Source: Calditrichota bacterium (GTDB taxonomy: Bacteria; Calditrichota; Calditrichia; Calditrichales; Calditrichaceae). Taken from it: 64,000 nucleotides of DNA. Positions within the stretch are counted from its first letter, which is position 1, and each line of letters begins with the position of its first letter. Below, one piece after another: positions 18,637-26,436 of the stretch. The DNA is taken from the NCBI GenBank assembly GCA_003854985.1, contig RQOG01000150.1:35623-99622 (forward strand), in the 5' to 3' direction. The position numbers and the translations under genes are program-made. The notes below the pieces were generated by a model that ran no database searches, had not been told where the DNA came from, and was given only the letters and a program-made list of their open reading frames with translations.

Positions 18637-21057
18637 ATGCTAAAACAATGTATTGTTCCCGTAAAAAAACTTCGAAAACAGATTAATGATAATCTTATTC
18701 CTGCAGATACAACCGCCGATATTCCATCTTTAACAACAGTTATAGGTCAGGATCGTGCGGTTGATTCCATCAGTTTTGCTCTGGAAATCGTAGATTCGGG
18801 ATATAATATATTCGTAACCGGACGCTATGGAACCGGGCGAACGACCATTGTAACCGACCTGCTGAATAAAGTCTCCAAAAAAATGGATGTTCCTGATGAC
18901 TGGGCTTATGTATTTAATTTTAAAAATCCGGATGCACCAAGCGCTTTACATTTTGCCCCGGGAAAAGCCTCAAAATTTAAACAGCGTTACGAACGGCAGA
19001 TATCTACCTTATCCATAGACCTTAAAACAGCTTTTGAATCAAAAAACTATACAGAGCAAAAAAACAGTATTATCGAGCAGGCACAGCTTCAAAAGCAAAA
19101 AATCTTTTCCAATCTGGAAAAAGAAGCTTTGGATTCAGGCGTTCAGATAAAAACATCCAATCTTGGATTCATTACCCTGCCCATGAAGAACGGCGAGCCG
19201 ATGAGCGCAGAAGCTTTTCAGACTCTTTCATCTGCTGAACGTAGTGTTATAAACAATAATATTGAAGAAGTTCAGAAGAAAATTCAGGAAACCGCTCGTG
19301 TTGTTCATAATATTGACCGGACCATGGAGAACACTCTTGACGAACTGAATCAAAGTGTCGCCCGTTATGTGGTTAATACACACTTTACACCGATGATCGA
19401 AAGCTATAAAAACCAGCCCGATGTAAAGCAGTATTTAGAGGATGCCGCTGAAGATATCATAAAAAATGTTGAATTCTTTACCGGCACCGAAGAAGCCGAT
19501 CAACAGCAGCTGCCTTATAAGCTCGATAAATATCAGGTAAATGTCCAAATCGATAATTCCGGTCTTAAAGGCGCGCCTGTGGTATACGAAACAAATCCCA
19601 CCTATAACAATCTGTTCGGCCGTATTGAGAAAAAGGCTTATCAGGGATATGTATATGCGGATTATACCATGATCAAACCCGGTTCTCTTCTTCATGCCAA
19701 CGGCGGCTACCTGATTATCGATGCTGATCAATTACTTAAACATCCATATTCCTATGAGGCTTTAAAACGCTCTTTAAGGTCCAGAAATATTTATATCGAA
19801 GACATTCAGGAGTTTTATGGCTTTACTACGGCTGCAGCCTTAAAGCCGGCTTGTATTCCGCTACATGTAAAAGTTATTATGATCGGTCGGCCGCAAATAT
19901 ATCAGCTTCTTCATAATTATGACGAAGAATTTCGCAAGATTTTCAAAGTACGCGCCGATTTCGATGTTGAAGTCAAAGAAAGTAAATCGACAATTAATAA
20001 ATACATTCAGTTTATATCCCGGGTTGTTAATGAAGAAAATCTATTACACTTAGACCGTTCAGCGATAATTGCCGTTATAGAACACGGTTACCGATTGGCA
20101 GATCACCAGAAAAAAATGTCTATACAATTCGGTGAAATCGTAAAAATTATTCGTGAATCGTCCTTCTGGGCAAAAAAACATAATCATAAGATTGTGCGTG
20201 CCAAGGATGTTGAATATGCCATACAATCCAAAATATACAGACATAATTTAGTCGAAGAAAAGGTTCATGAAACCATCATGGATAAGTCAATAAAGGTTGA
20301 TGTTAAAGGATCTGTTGTAGGACAGGTCAACGGTTTAGCCGTATATGACTTGGGTGATTATTCCTTCGGCCGTCCTTCCAGAATTACCGTAAATACCTTT
20401 ATTGGCAGTCGTGGAATTATTAATATCGAACGGGAAGCCAAGATGAGTGGGAAAATTCATGATAAAGGCGTGCTTGTCTTAACAGGTTACTTTTATCAAA
20501 AATTCGGCGAATCCATGCCGCTTTCGTTTTCCGCTTCCATTACTTTTGAACAGAATTATGGCACAATAGATGGAGACAGCGCTTCTTCAACCGAACTGTA
20601 TGCGTTGCTTTCTTCCCTTTCGCAAGTGCCTATCGATCAGGGAATTGCCGTAACAGGTTCGGTTAATCAAAAAGGAGAGGTGCAGGCCATCGGAGGGGTA
20701 AATGAAAAAATAGAAGGTTTCTTTAAGGTCTGTAAAGCCCGACGTTTAAACGGAAAACAGGGTGTGATCATACCGGCATCCAACGTGGAAAACCTAATGT
20801 TAAATGATGAAGTGGTTACAGCGGTAAAAAACGGGAAATTCCATATCTGGGCTGTAAACAAAATTGAAGAAGGCTTACAAATACTGACCGGCCAGAATTG
20901 CGGTCAGATCCATAAAGACGGCGCTTATACCAAGAATTCTATTTTTGAAAAAGTCCGGTTAAAATTGATAGAGTTTGCCAAAATTTCGCATCAGTTCCAG
21001 AAAAGTCTTGGCAAACCGGATGAGAAAAACGACGAAACAACGGATGAAAAGGATTAG
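18637..21057 (+). CDS. Lon-related ATP-dependent protease (AAA_32 / Lon-C type)
   Basis: This is a Lon-family protease lacking the classical N-terminal Lon domain. The nucleotide-binding loop is FVTGRYGTGRTTIVTDL, where Arg replaces the usual Walker Lys, as I recall for this subfamily. A long helical insert spans about residues 120-290. The C-terminal serine-lysine protease domain has the nucleophile in DGDSASSTE and the lysine in GGVNEKIEGFF. I chose the ATG at 18637 because GAAGAGG lies just ahead of it; the upstream TTG at 18622 would include that site in the coding region. About 806 residues end in an acidic tail. It probably degrades damaged or regulatory proteins; the substrate is unknown. 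Confidence 0.92.
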   Translation: MLKQCIVPVKKLRKQINDNLIPADTTADIPSLTTVIGQDRAVDSISFALEIVDSGYNIFVTGRYGTGRTTIVTDLLNKVSKKMDVPDDWAYVFNFKNPDAPSALHFAPGKASKFKQRYERQISTLSIDLKTAFESKNYTEQKNSIIEQAQLQKQKIFSNLEKEALDSGVQIKTSNLGFITLPMKNGEPMSAEAFQTLSSAERSVINNNIEEVQKKIQETARVVHNIDRTMENTLDELNQSVARYVVNTHFTPMIESYKNQPDVKQYLEDAAEDIIKNVEFFTGTEEADQQQLPYKLDKYQVNVQIDNSGLKGAPVVYETNPTYNNLFGRIEKKAYQGYVYADYTMIKPGSLLHANGGYLIIDADQLLKHPYSYEALKRSLRSRNIYIEDIQEFYGFTTAAALKPACIPLHVKVIMIGRPQIYQLLHNYDEEFRKIFKVRADFDVEVKESKSTINKYIQFISRVVNEENLLHLDRSAIIAVIEHGYRLADHQKKMSIQFGEIVKIIRESSFWAKKHNHKIVRAKDVEYAIQSKIYRHNLVEEKVHETIMDKSIKVDVKGSVVGQVNGLAVYDLGDYSFGRPSRITVNTFIGSRGIINIEREAKMSGKIHDKGVLVLTGYFYQKFGESMPLSFSASITFEQNYGTIDGDSASSTELYALLSSLSQVPIDQGIAVTGSVNQKGEVQAIGGVNEKIEGFFKVCKARRLNGKQGVIIPASNVENLMLNDEVVTAVKNGKFHIWAVNKIEEGLQILTGQNCGQIHKDGAYTKNSIFEKVRLKLIEFAKISHQFQKSLGKPDEKNDETTDEKD

Positions 21058-21115
21058 TTATTAAATAAATAAAACGAATGTTACCCTCCGATACGGCATT
21101 AAATTGGGGGTAGAA

Positions 21116-22453
21116 ATGAAAATTTATAAAAACAATTTTTATAGTATTATCATTACTTCCGCAATATTTTTCGTCTTCGCGTTAAATCTGTCGGCTGGAT
21201 TTAACGAAAAATATGAACCTCCCGACGGACGCATTATCCATGGTTTGGGGCAGTATTTTCCTGTCTTATACACCGATGAAGAAAACTGGCAATATGTATC
21301 CGCCTACCAGTCGACATGCAACAGAATTCCTGTAATTTACAGTGCGTATAAAGCAATCGATTCCCTTTTAGATTTATCAGATAACACTGATTTGAATGAC
21401 ATCATTTCCAATCATGGTTATCCCTATATTTTATTGATCGGTCTTTCCTTATTTGATACTTCTTCTCTGCATCATAATTTTAATATTCCCGTTGAAAATA
21501 TTTTAAATGGCGATTGTGATCCGATGATTATAAAACTTGCCCAGGAAATTAAAGCTATAAAAGGACCGGTGTTACTTCGGCCGGGTTTCGAATTCGGATC
21601 GGGAAATGATGGTGTCCACAGTGATCCGGATATGAGTGCTGCTGAATTCAAGCTGATCTGGCAGCATATTTACGGTTTGTTTAATCAGCGGGATGTCAGA
21701 AATGTAGCCTGGGTGTGGAATACCGTCAATCCGCATTTGTTCAATTATCTGGAATGGTATCCGGGCGATGAATATGTCGATTGGTGGGGTATCAACCTCT
21801 TTACGTCCGGTCAGATTTCCAATTCAGAAGGATTTATCGATAATGCAAAACTTCACTCTAAACCGGTAATCATTTGCGAATCAAATCCAATCCAAAACAA
21901 CGGCACCAACAATTCACAAAACTGGACAGACTGGTTTGTTCCCTACTTCAACATAATTAAATCGCATATTAATATAAAGGCATTCGTCTATATTGATGAT
22001 CCGTGGGATCGCGGATATTGGGAAAACTGGCCCGACAGCAGAATTTCTATTAACACCATAATTAGCAACAACTATAGACTGGAAATGACGGATTCTGTTT
22101 ATATTCATATGTCTGAATTTCAGGAAAACCCCGAAATTATTGTTGGTATCAGTAATGAAAGCATGAAACAATTAAAATCGTCGATTCAGTTGCAAAACTA
22201 TCCTAATCCATTTAACAATCAGACCAGAATTGCCTACGCGTTATTCAATCGTTGTTTAGTTTCCTGGAAAATTTATTCAGCCAATGGACAATTATTAATC
22301 GATAAAAAACCGGTATTACAATCACCGGGTAATTATTATATCGATTTAAACCTGGAAAATATAACAAACCAAAAGCTCTCATCGGGGGTATATTATTTTC
22401 ATTTAATCAATGATCAGCAGACAAATATAATTCGTATGTTATTGATTAAGTAA
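21116..22453 (+). CDS. Secreted GH26-like glycoside hydrolase with type IX secretion sorting domain
   Basis: The ATG at 21116, after TGGGGGTAGAA, gives a signal peptide (about 1-30, IFFVFALNLSAGF). The body resembles GH26 beta-mannanases: GPVLLRPGFEFG aligns with the acid/base segment and KPVIICESN with the nucleophile segment, with WYPGDEYVDWWGINLF between them. Both candidate glutamates are present. The last ~85 residues form a Por-type sorting domain (LQNYPNPFNNQTRIAYALF, then IYSANGQLL and LSSGVYYFHL), which sends proteins to the type IX secretion system. Substrate is inference, probably a mannan or related beta-glycan. Its end overlaps the convergent aroE by 15 bp. Confidence 0.82.
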   Translation: MKIYKNNFYSIIITSAIFFVFALNLSAGFNEKYEPPDGRIIHGLGQYFPVLYTDEENWQYVSAYQSTCNRIPVIYSAYKAIDSLLDLSDNTDLNDIISNHGYPYILLIGLSLFDTSSLHHNFNIPVENILNGDCDPMIIKLAQEIKAIKGPVLLRPGFEFGSGNDGVHSDPDMSAAEFKLIWQHIYGLFNQRDVRNVAWVWNTVNPHLFNYLEWYPGDEYVDWWGINLFTSGQISNSEGFIDNAKLHSKPVIICESNPIQNNGTNNSQNWTDWFVPYFNIIKSHINIKAFVYIDDPWDRGYWENWPDSRISINTIISNNYRLEMTDSVYIHMSEFQENPEIIVGISNESMKQLKSSIQLQNYPNPFNNQTRIAYALFNRCLVSWKIYSANGQLLIDKKPVLQSPGNYYIDLNLENITNQKLSSGVYYFHLINDQQTNIIRMLLIK

Positions 22454-23290
22454 CCGGTGATAAATTTCTTCCAAATTTTTCTGCATGGAAACCGGAAAAT
22501 CCTGTCCCGTCCATATTATGAAGGCTTGCCGCGCCTGTTCAGTTAGCATAGACCAGCCGTTTATGGTTTTCAAACCATGGTTCCTGGCTTTTTTCAGAAA
22601 GGCCGTTTCTGCCGGATTATAAATCAAATCATATACGATAGTACCTTGATGTGAATAAGAAACCGGATTAAGAAGAATATGCCGGTTGTCTTTACCCATT
22701 CCCACCAATGTTGTTTGAATAATTAAATCATACCGCTCACCATATGCAGCGCTATTGTTAATGTCAAAAGACAATACAGGATCGAACCCATAGCGATTGA
22801 TTTCTTCTTTTAGTTTATCGGCCTTTTCAAGCGTACGGTTGACAATAGTAAGTTTCTTTAATCTGGCTTCACTGATTAAACCGAAGCAAACGGCTCTGGC
22901 AGCGCCTCCGGCGCCGATAATAAGCGCTGACCTTATTTGATACAGTTTTTTCCTGACAGGCGCCAAAAAACCAATATAATCGGTATTATAACCTTTCCAG
23001 TAATTATCTTTTACCTTTAAAACCGTATTAACCGCTCCTATCTGGCGGGCAATCTCTTCGACTTCATTCAAATAAGGAAAAATTTTCTCTTTATACGGAA
23101 CGGTGATATTAAAACCCTTTAACTCCGATGATTTTAATTCATTAATCTTAGTTTCGAAATCTTTGGGATCGATTTCCAACGATTCGTAATGGGCATTAAT
23201 CCCCAGGTCTTTAAAGGCAGCGTTATGAATATACGGTGACAATGTGTGACCTAGTGGATAACCTATAATACAATATTTATCAGGGCTCAT
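22439..23290 (-). CDS. aroE: Shikimate dehydrogenase
   Basis: This enzyme reduces 3-dehydroshikimate to shikimate with NADPH in aromatic amino-acid synthesis. It contains YPLGHTLSPYIHNAAF, the catalytic Lys in VPYKEKIFP, GAVNTVL, NTDYIGF and the dinucleotide loop LIIGAGGAARAV. The ATG at 23290 lies just after the aroA stop and is preferred to the TTG at 23302 inside aroA. That gives about 283 residues. It is the second gene of an aroA-aroE unit. Its 3' end runs into the end of the convergent GH26-like gene. Confidence 0.95.
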   Translation of the reverse strand: MSPDKYCIIGYPLGHTLSPYIHNAAFKDLGINAHYESLEIDPKDFETKINELKSSELKGFNITVPYKEKIFPYLNEVEEIARQIGAVNTVLKVKDNYWKGYNTDYIGFLAPVRKKLYQIRSALIIGAGGAARAVCFGLISEARLKKLTIVNRTLEKADKLKEEINRYGFDPVLSFDINNSAAYGERYDLIIQTTLVGMGKDNRHILLNPVSYSHQGTIVYDLIYNPAETAFLKKARNHGLKTINGWSMLTEQARQAFIIWTGQDFPVSMQKNLEEIYHRLLNQ

Positions 23291-23291
23291 C

Positions 23292-24557
23292 TTAATCTTC
23301 AATTATTCTTTCCAGAATGGACCAGAAACCCGGAAAGGATACATCGGCGCATTGCGGATTATCAGGAATAATTTCATGCTCCGTGATTAAATTTGCGATG
23401 CCAAATGCCATTGCGATTCTATGATCGTCTTTAGTCTCTATTTGTGCTGACTTAGCTATATTTTGCGGTCCTGTAATTTCAAAGCCATCATCATATTCCG
23501 TTATATCCATCCCCATACGTCGAAAATTGCCCGTTATCATACTGATACGATCCGATTCCTTATGCCTTAAATCGCCTGCGCCATGCAGAATCATGGTACC
23601 ATCAGACTGACTGGCAAGTATCGATAAAACAGGAATCTCATCAATTATATTTGGAACAATATCCAATGGAATTTCAATGTTTTTCAAATTTTGGGCAGTG
23701 ACCAAAATGTCGCCGAAAGGTTCAGGTTTTGTTTGTTTCTCATTTATTTCAAATTTTGCACCCATTTTTTCCAGTACAGTTAAAAGGCCGGTTCTTGTGG
23801 GATTAAGAGATACATCTTTAATTATGATCTCGGAACCAGGCAACAGCAATGATGCAACTATAAAAAAGGCTGCCGAAGAAAAATCTCCGGGAATTTTCAT
23901 CGACAAATCAGGTATTCTAATATCAGGCGAGCTGAATACTGATAAGGTGCCGTCAGAATTATAGTTTTTATTTAGCCCGATCATTCTTTCCGTATGATCA
24001 CGGGATATTTTTGATTCTATGACTTCTGTTTCCCCTTCGGCAAATAAGCCGGATAATAAAACGCATGATTTAACCTGGGCGCTTGCCACAGGCAGTTTAT
24101 ATTTAATCGCCTTTGTCTTTTTTACCTTTTGAAAATGAAGCGGCATTAACCCCTGGTTGGATAATATTTTTGCACCCATCAGTTCCAGAGGATCAATCAC
24201 TCTTTTCATAGGCCGTTTTGAGAGGGATTCATCACCTGTTAATATGGATTCAAACGGAGCATTGCACAAAATTCCGCTGATTAAGCGGGCCGTAGTTCCT
24301 GAATTGCCCGCATAAAGCTCCTTATCGGGTTTTTTCCAATCGTTTAAATGAAAACCCTTTATTTTTATACTATCCTGCCCTGTTCGCTCCCACTCAATAC
24401 CCATCTTTTCAAGACAATTCAATGTAGATGTGCAATCCTGGTTATAATTGAAATTTGTAAAGTAAGATTCTTTATCTCTCAAGGCCGAAAACAATCCTGC
24501 TCTGTGCGAAATGGATTTATCTCCGGGAAGCGTTATTTCACCGCGAACTTTTTTCAT
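23292..24557 (-). CDS. aroA: 3-Phosphoshikimate 1-carboxyvinyltransferase (EPSP synthase)
   Basis: AroA joins phosphoenolpyruvate to shikimate-3-phosphate. Signatures are GDKSISHRAGLFSA at the N-terminus, ELYAGNSGTTARLISGI, SAQVKSCVLLSG and HKESDRISMI with the later KDDHRIAMAFGIA. Its 421 residues are standard. The gene leads the aroA-aroE pair, with the aroE start right after its stop. The remaining aro genes are not in the window. Upstream lies a terminator for the preceding membrane-protein genes. Confidence 0.96.
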   Translation of the reverse strand: MKKVRGEITLPGDKSISHRAGLFSALRDKESYFTNFNYNQDCTSTLNCLEKMGIEWERTGQDSIKIKGFHLNDWKKPDKELYAGNSGTTARLISGILCNAPFESILTGDESLSKRPMKRVIDPLELMGAKILSNQGLMPLHFQKVKKTKAIKYKLPVASAQVKSCVLLSGLFAEGETEVIESKISRDHTERMIGLNKNYNSDGTLSVFSSPDIRIPDLSMKIPGDFSSAAFFIVASLLLPGSEIIIKDVSLNPTRTGLLTVLEKMGAKFEINEKQTKPEPFGDILVTAQNLKNIEIPLDIVPNIIDEIPVLSILASQSDGTMILHGAGDLRHKESDRISMITGNFRRMGMDITEYDDGFEITGPQNIAKSAQIETKDDHRIAMAFGIANLITEHEIIPDNPQCADVSFPGFWSILERIIED

Positions 24558-24610
24558 CAGATTTTTTTAGTTTGGTTCAACAGATCACTAAATATAAAAG
24601 AAAACCATAT

Positions 24611-24647
24611 AAATAAAAAGAAAGACTGCTACAAAAAGCAATCTTTC
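24611..24647 (-). terminator. Rho-independent terminator after the PspC/membrane protein pair
   Basis: GAAAGA and TCTTTC plus TGCT and AGCA make an interrupted stem with one mismatch around a 6-base loop. On the minus strand the stem is followed by CTTTTTATTT. It lies between the stop of the 170-residue membrane protein and the start of aroA, in the right orientation to end the former transcript. Confidence 0.65.
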
Positions 24648-24675
24648 CTTTACATATATTTAAGTAAGATAATAA

Positions 24676-25188
24676 TTAATGACCGTTCTTGGGTTTTGGA
24701 AAATACTTATCGGCTAAGAGAGCGATTCCGAATAAAATCAAGACAACTGGCCAATACGTTTCGATGATATATTCCAATTTCCATATGGTAATATACCGAT
24801 AATATGTGATAAGGATCAGACCTCCGAATGTACCGGCAAGTAAACCAAATAACAGATGAAATGCTTTTTGGGGCCTGAAAATAAAGCTTACTATCAAAGC
24901 TGCGCTCAATGCGCAAAAAAGCATTCCTATGCCTATCGCATCGTCCAGGGGAATATAATCCAGTTTAGAGGCAAATAACCATAATCCTGTAAATATTAAA
25001 AATACGCCCGGAATAATACCGTTATGCCCAGGCTGTATTAATGATTTTCTTAGAAAGATAATGCCTGCCAGCAAGCAAATGAAAATAGCTGCATCTATTC
25101 TTGCAGGATTATAAATGTTGAATTGGTTTAACAGTAAAATAAAACCTATTATTATCAGAACAATACCTGAAAAACGTGAGCCGTTCAT
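24676..25188 (-). CDS. Six-helix membrane protein (DUF5668/LiaF-TM-like)
   Basis: The 170 residues contain about six hydrophobic helices, some paired around short loops (FSGIVLIIIGFILLLNQF, VFLIFTGLWLFASKL, VLILFGIALLADKYF). The repeated pattern of a helix ending in LL-x-(N/K) recalls LiaF-type transmembrane domains. The start overlaps the end of the PspC gene by 4 bp, so the two are translationally coupled and probably work together in envelope stress sensing. There are no catalytic motifs. Confidence 0.75.
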   Translation of the reverse strand: MNGSRFSGIVLIIIGFILLLNQFNIYNPARIDAAIFICLLAGIIFLRKSLIQPGHNGIIPGVFLIFTGLWLFASKLDYIPLDDAIGIGMLFCALSAALIVSFIFRPQKAFHLLFGLLAGTFGGLILITYYRYITIWKLEYIIETYWPVVLILFGIALLADKYFPKPKNGH

Positions 25189-25838
25189 TTTTCCTCCTTT
25201 TGCAAAGCTAAAGGTTCCTCAGGAAAAATAATTATCAGTAAGATATAAGCCAGTATTCCCAATCCTGCCGATGCAATTGTCAGCAGAATAAATGCCAGAC
25301 GGATAATATTAGCATCAATCTTTAAATAATCTGCCAATCCTCCGCAGACTCCGCTTATTTTTCTATTGGCTCTGGATCGGAAAATCGATTTTCTTATTTG
25401 GGAAGTCTCAGGTTCATCGTTTTTGTTCAGGCTAAAATTAAATACAAGCAAAACGCCAAGCGCTATAAATATCAAAGCCCATATAATCTGCCAGGGGAGA
25501 TTCCAGAATTGAAAATGATGCAGAATGCCAGACTGTTTTAACAGTAAAACCGCTCCGATAATAATTAACAGGGCGCCCCAGAATGTGTTCTTACCGGACG
25601 GATTTTCGGTTTTTTGCTTATTAAATATTTCTTCGGGATTTTCAGGAATGATTATAAGCGCCGCTAAATAGATTATTATACCGGCGCCTCCAAATAAAGT
25701 GATTACAACCCATAAAATCCTGAGAAGCGTTGAATCAATATTAAAATATAAAGCTAATCCGCCGCAAACGCCGCCAATTATTCTGTCATTTTTTGAACGA
25801 TATAATTGTTTTGCAGTGTTTTCGTCTGTCATTGTCAA
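25185..25838 (-). CDS. Double PspC-domain membrane protein
   Basis: Two PspC domains frame a central two-helix segment. The first (about 8-65) has NDRIIGGVCGGLALYFNID and the second (about 155-212) ANRKISGVCGGLADYLKID, each followed by a hydrophobic helical stretch. The middle contains FWGALLIIIGAVLLLKQSG, similar to the partner gene. PspC proteins respond to cell-envelope stress in other bacteria. No pspA or pspF is present. AAGGAG lies ahead of the ATG. Co-expression with the downstream membrane gene is likely from the 4-bp overlap. Confidence 0.88.
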   Translation of the reverse strand: MTMTDENTAKQLYRSKNDRIIGGVCGGLALYFNIDSTLLRILWVVITLFGGAGIIIYLAALIIIPENPEEIFNKQKTENPSGKNTFWGALLIIIGAVLLLKQSGILHHFQFWNLPWQIIWALIFIALGVLLVFNFSLNKNDEPETSQIRKSIFRSRANRKISGVCGGLADYLKIDANIIRLAFILLTIASAGLGILAYILLIIIFPEEPLALQKEEK

Positions 25839-25897
25839 CTCCTTAATTGACCTATCTGCTTTAACAGACGTTTTTTTTTAAATTTTTGTTGCAGAGA

Positions 25898-26365
25898 TTA
25901 TTCAATTGAGAGGATTTTATATTTTAATTTACCTGCCGGTACTTCAATTTCAGTAAGATCACCGACTTTTTTGCCAAGCAACCCTCTGCCTACAGGAGAC
26001 GCAATTGAAATTTTATCCTGTCTAATGTCGGCCTCTTCTGCGGAAACAAGGATATATTTATATTCTTTATTATTCTTCATGTCTTGTACAAGAACGGTGT
26101 TTAATATCGAGACAACATCTTTACTTATTTCTTTTTCATCGATAACCCGGGCTCTTGCCAGGCGGTCTTGAAGTTGTTGAATTTTTGTTTCTGTTAACGA
26201 CAACTCTTCCCTGGCTGCATGATATTCCGCGTTTTCTTTAAGATCGCCATGCTCTCTGGCAGCGGCTACTTTCGCAGAAATGCCAGGCCGGATATTAAAT
26301 TTCAGGTCGTTTAATTCCTTTTTTAAGCTATCAAATCCTTTTTTTGTAAGATAAACATAATCCAA
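25898..26365 (-). CDS. greA: Transcription elongation factor GreA
   Basis: GreA rescues backtracked RNA polymerase by stimulating transcript cleavage. The N-terminal coiled coil has GFDSLKKELNDLK and the acidic tip GDLKENAEYHAAREE that reaches the polymerase active site. The C-terminal FKBP-like domain has ISIASPVGRGLLGKKVGD. Its 155 residues are standard. It lies 71 bp downstream of rel on the same strand. Confidence 0.96.
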   Translation of the reverse strand: MDYVYLTKKGFDSLKKELNDLKFNIRPGISAKVAAAREHGDLKENAEYHAAREELSLTETKIQQLQDRLARARVIDEKEISKDVVSILNTVLVQDMKNNKEYKYILVSAEEADIRQDKISIASPVGRGLLGKKVGDLTEIEVPAGKLKYKILSIE

Positions 26366-26436
26366 AACGAATCTCCTTAGGATTGAGTTGTACTTTTTAA
26401 CAAACTAAGTTCTTAAGCATAAATATGCAACTATAG

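Noticed and set aside
24348..24767. A plus-strand open frame of 139 codons across aroA, its upstream gap and the membrane-protein gene
   Set aside because: It crosses a terminator and two genes in antisense, and its translation has no recognisable features.
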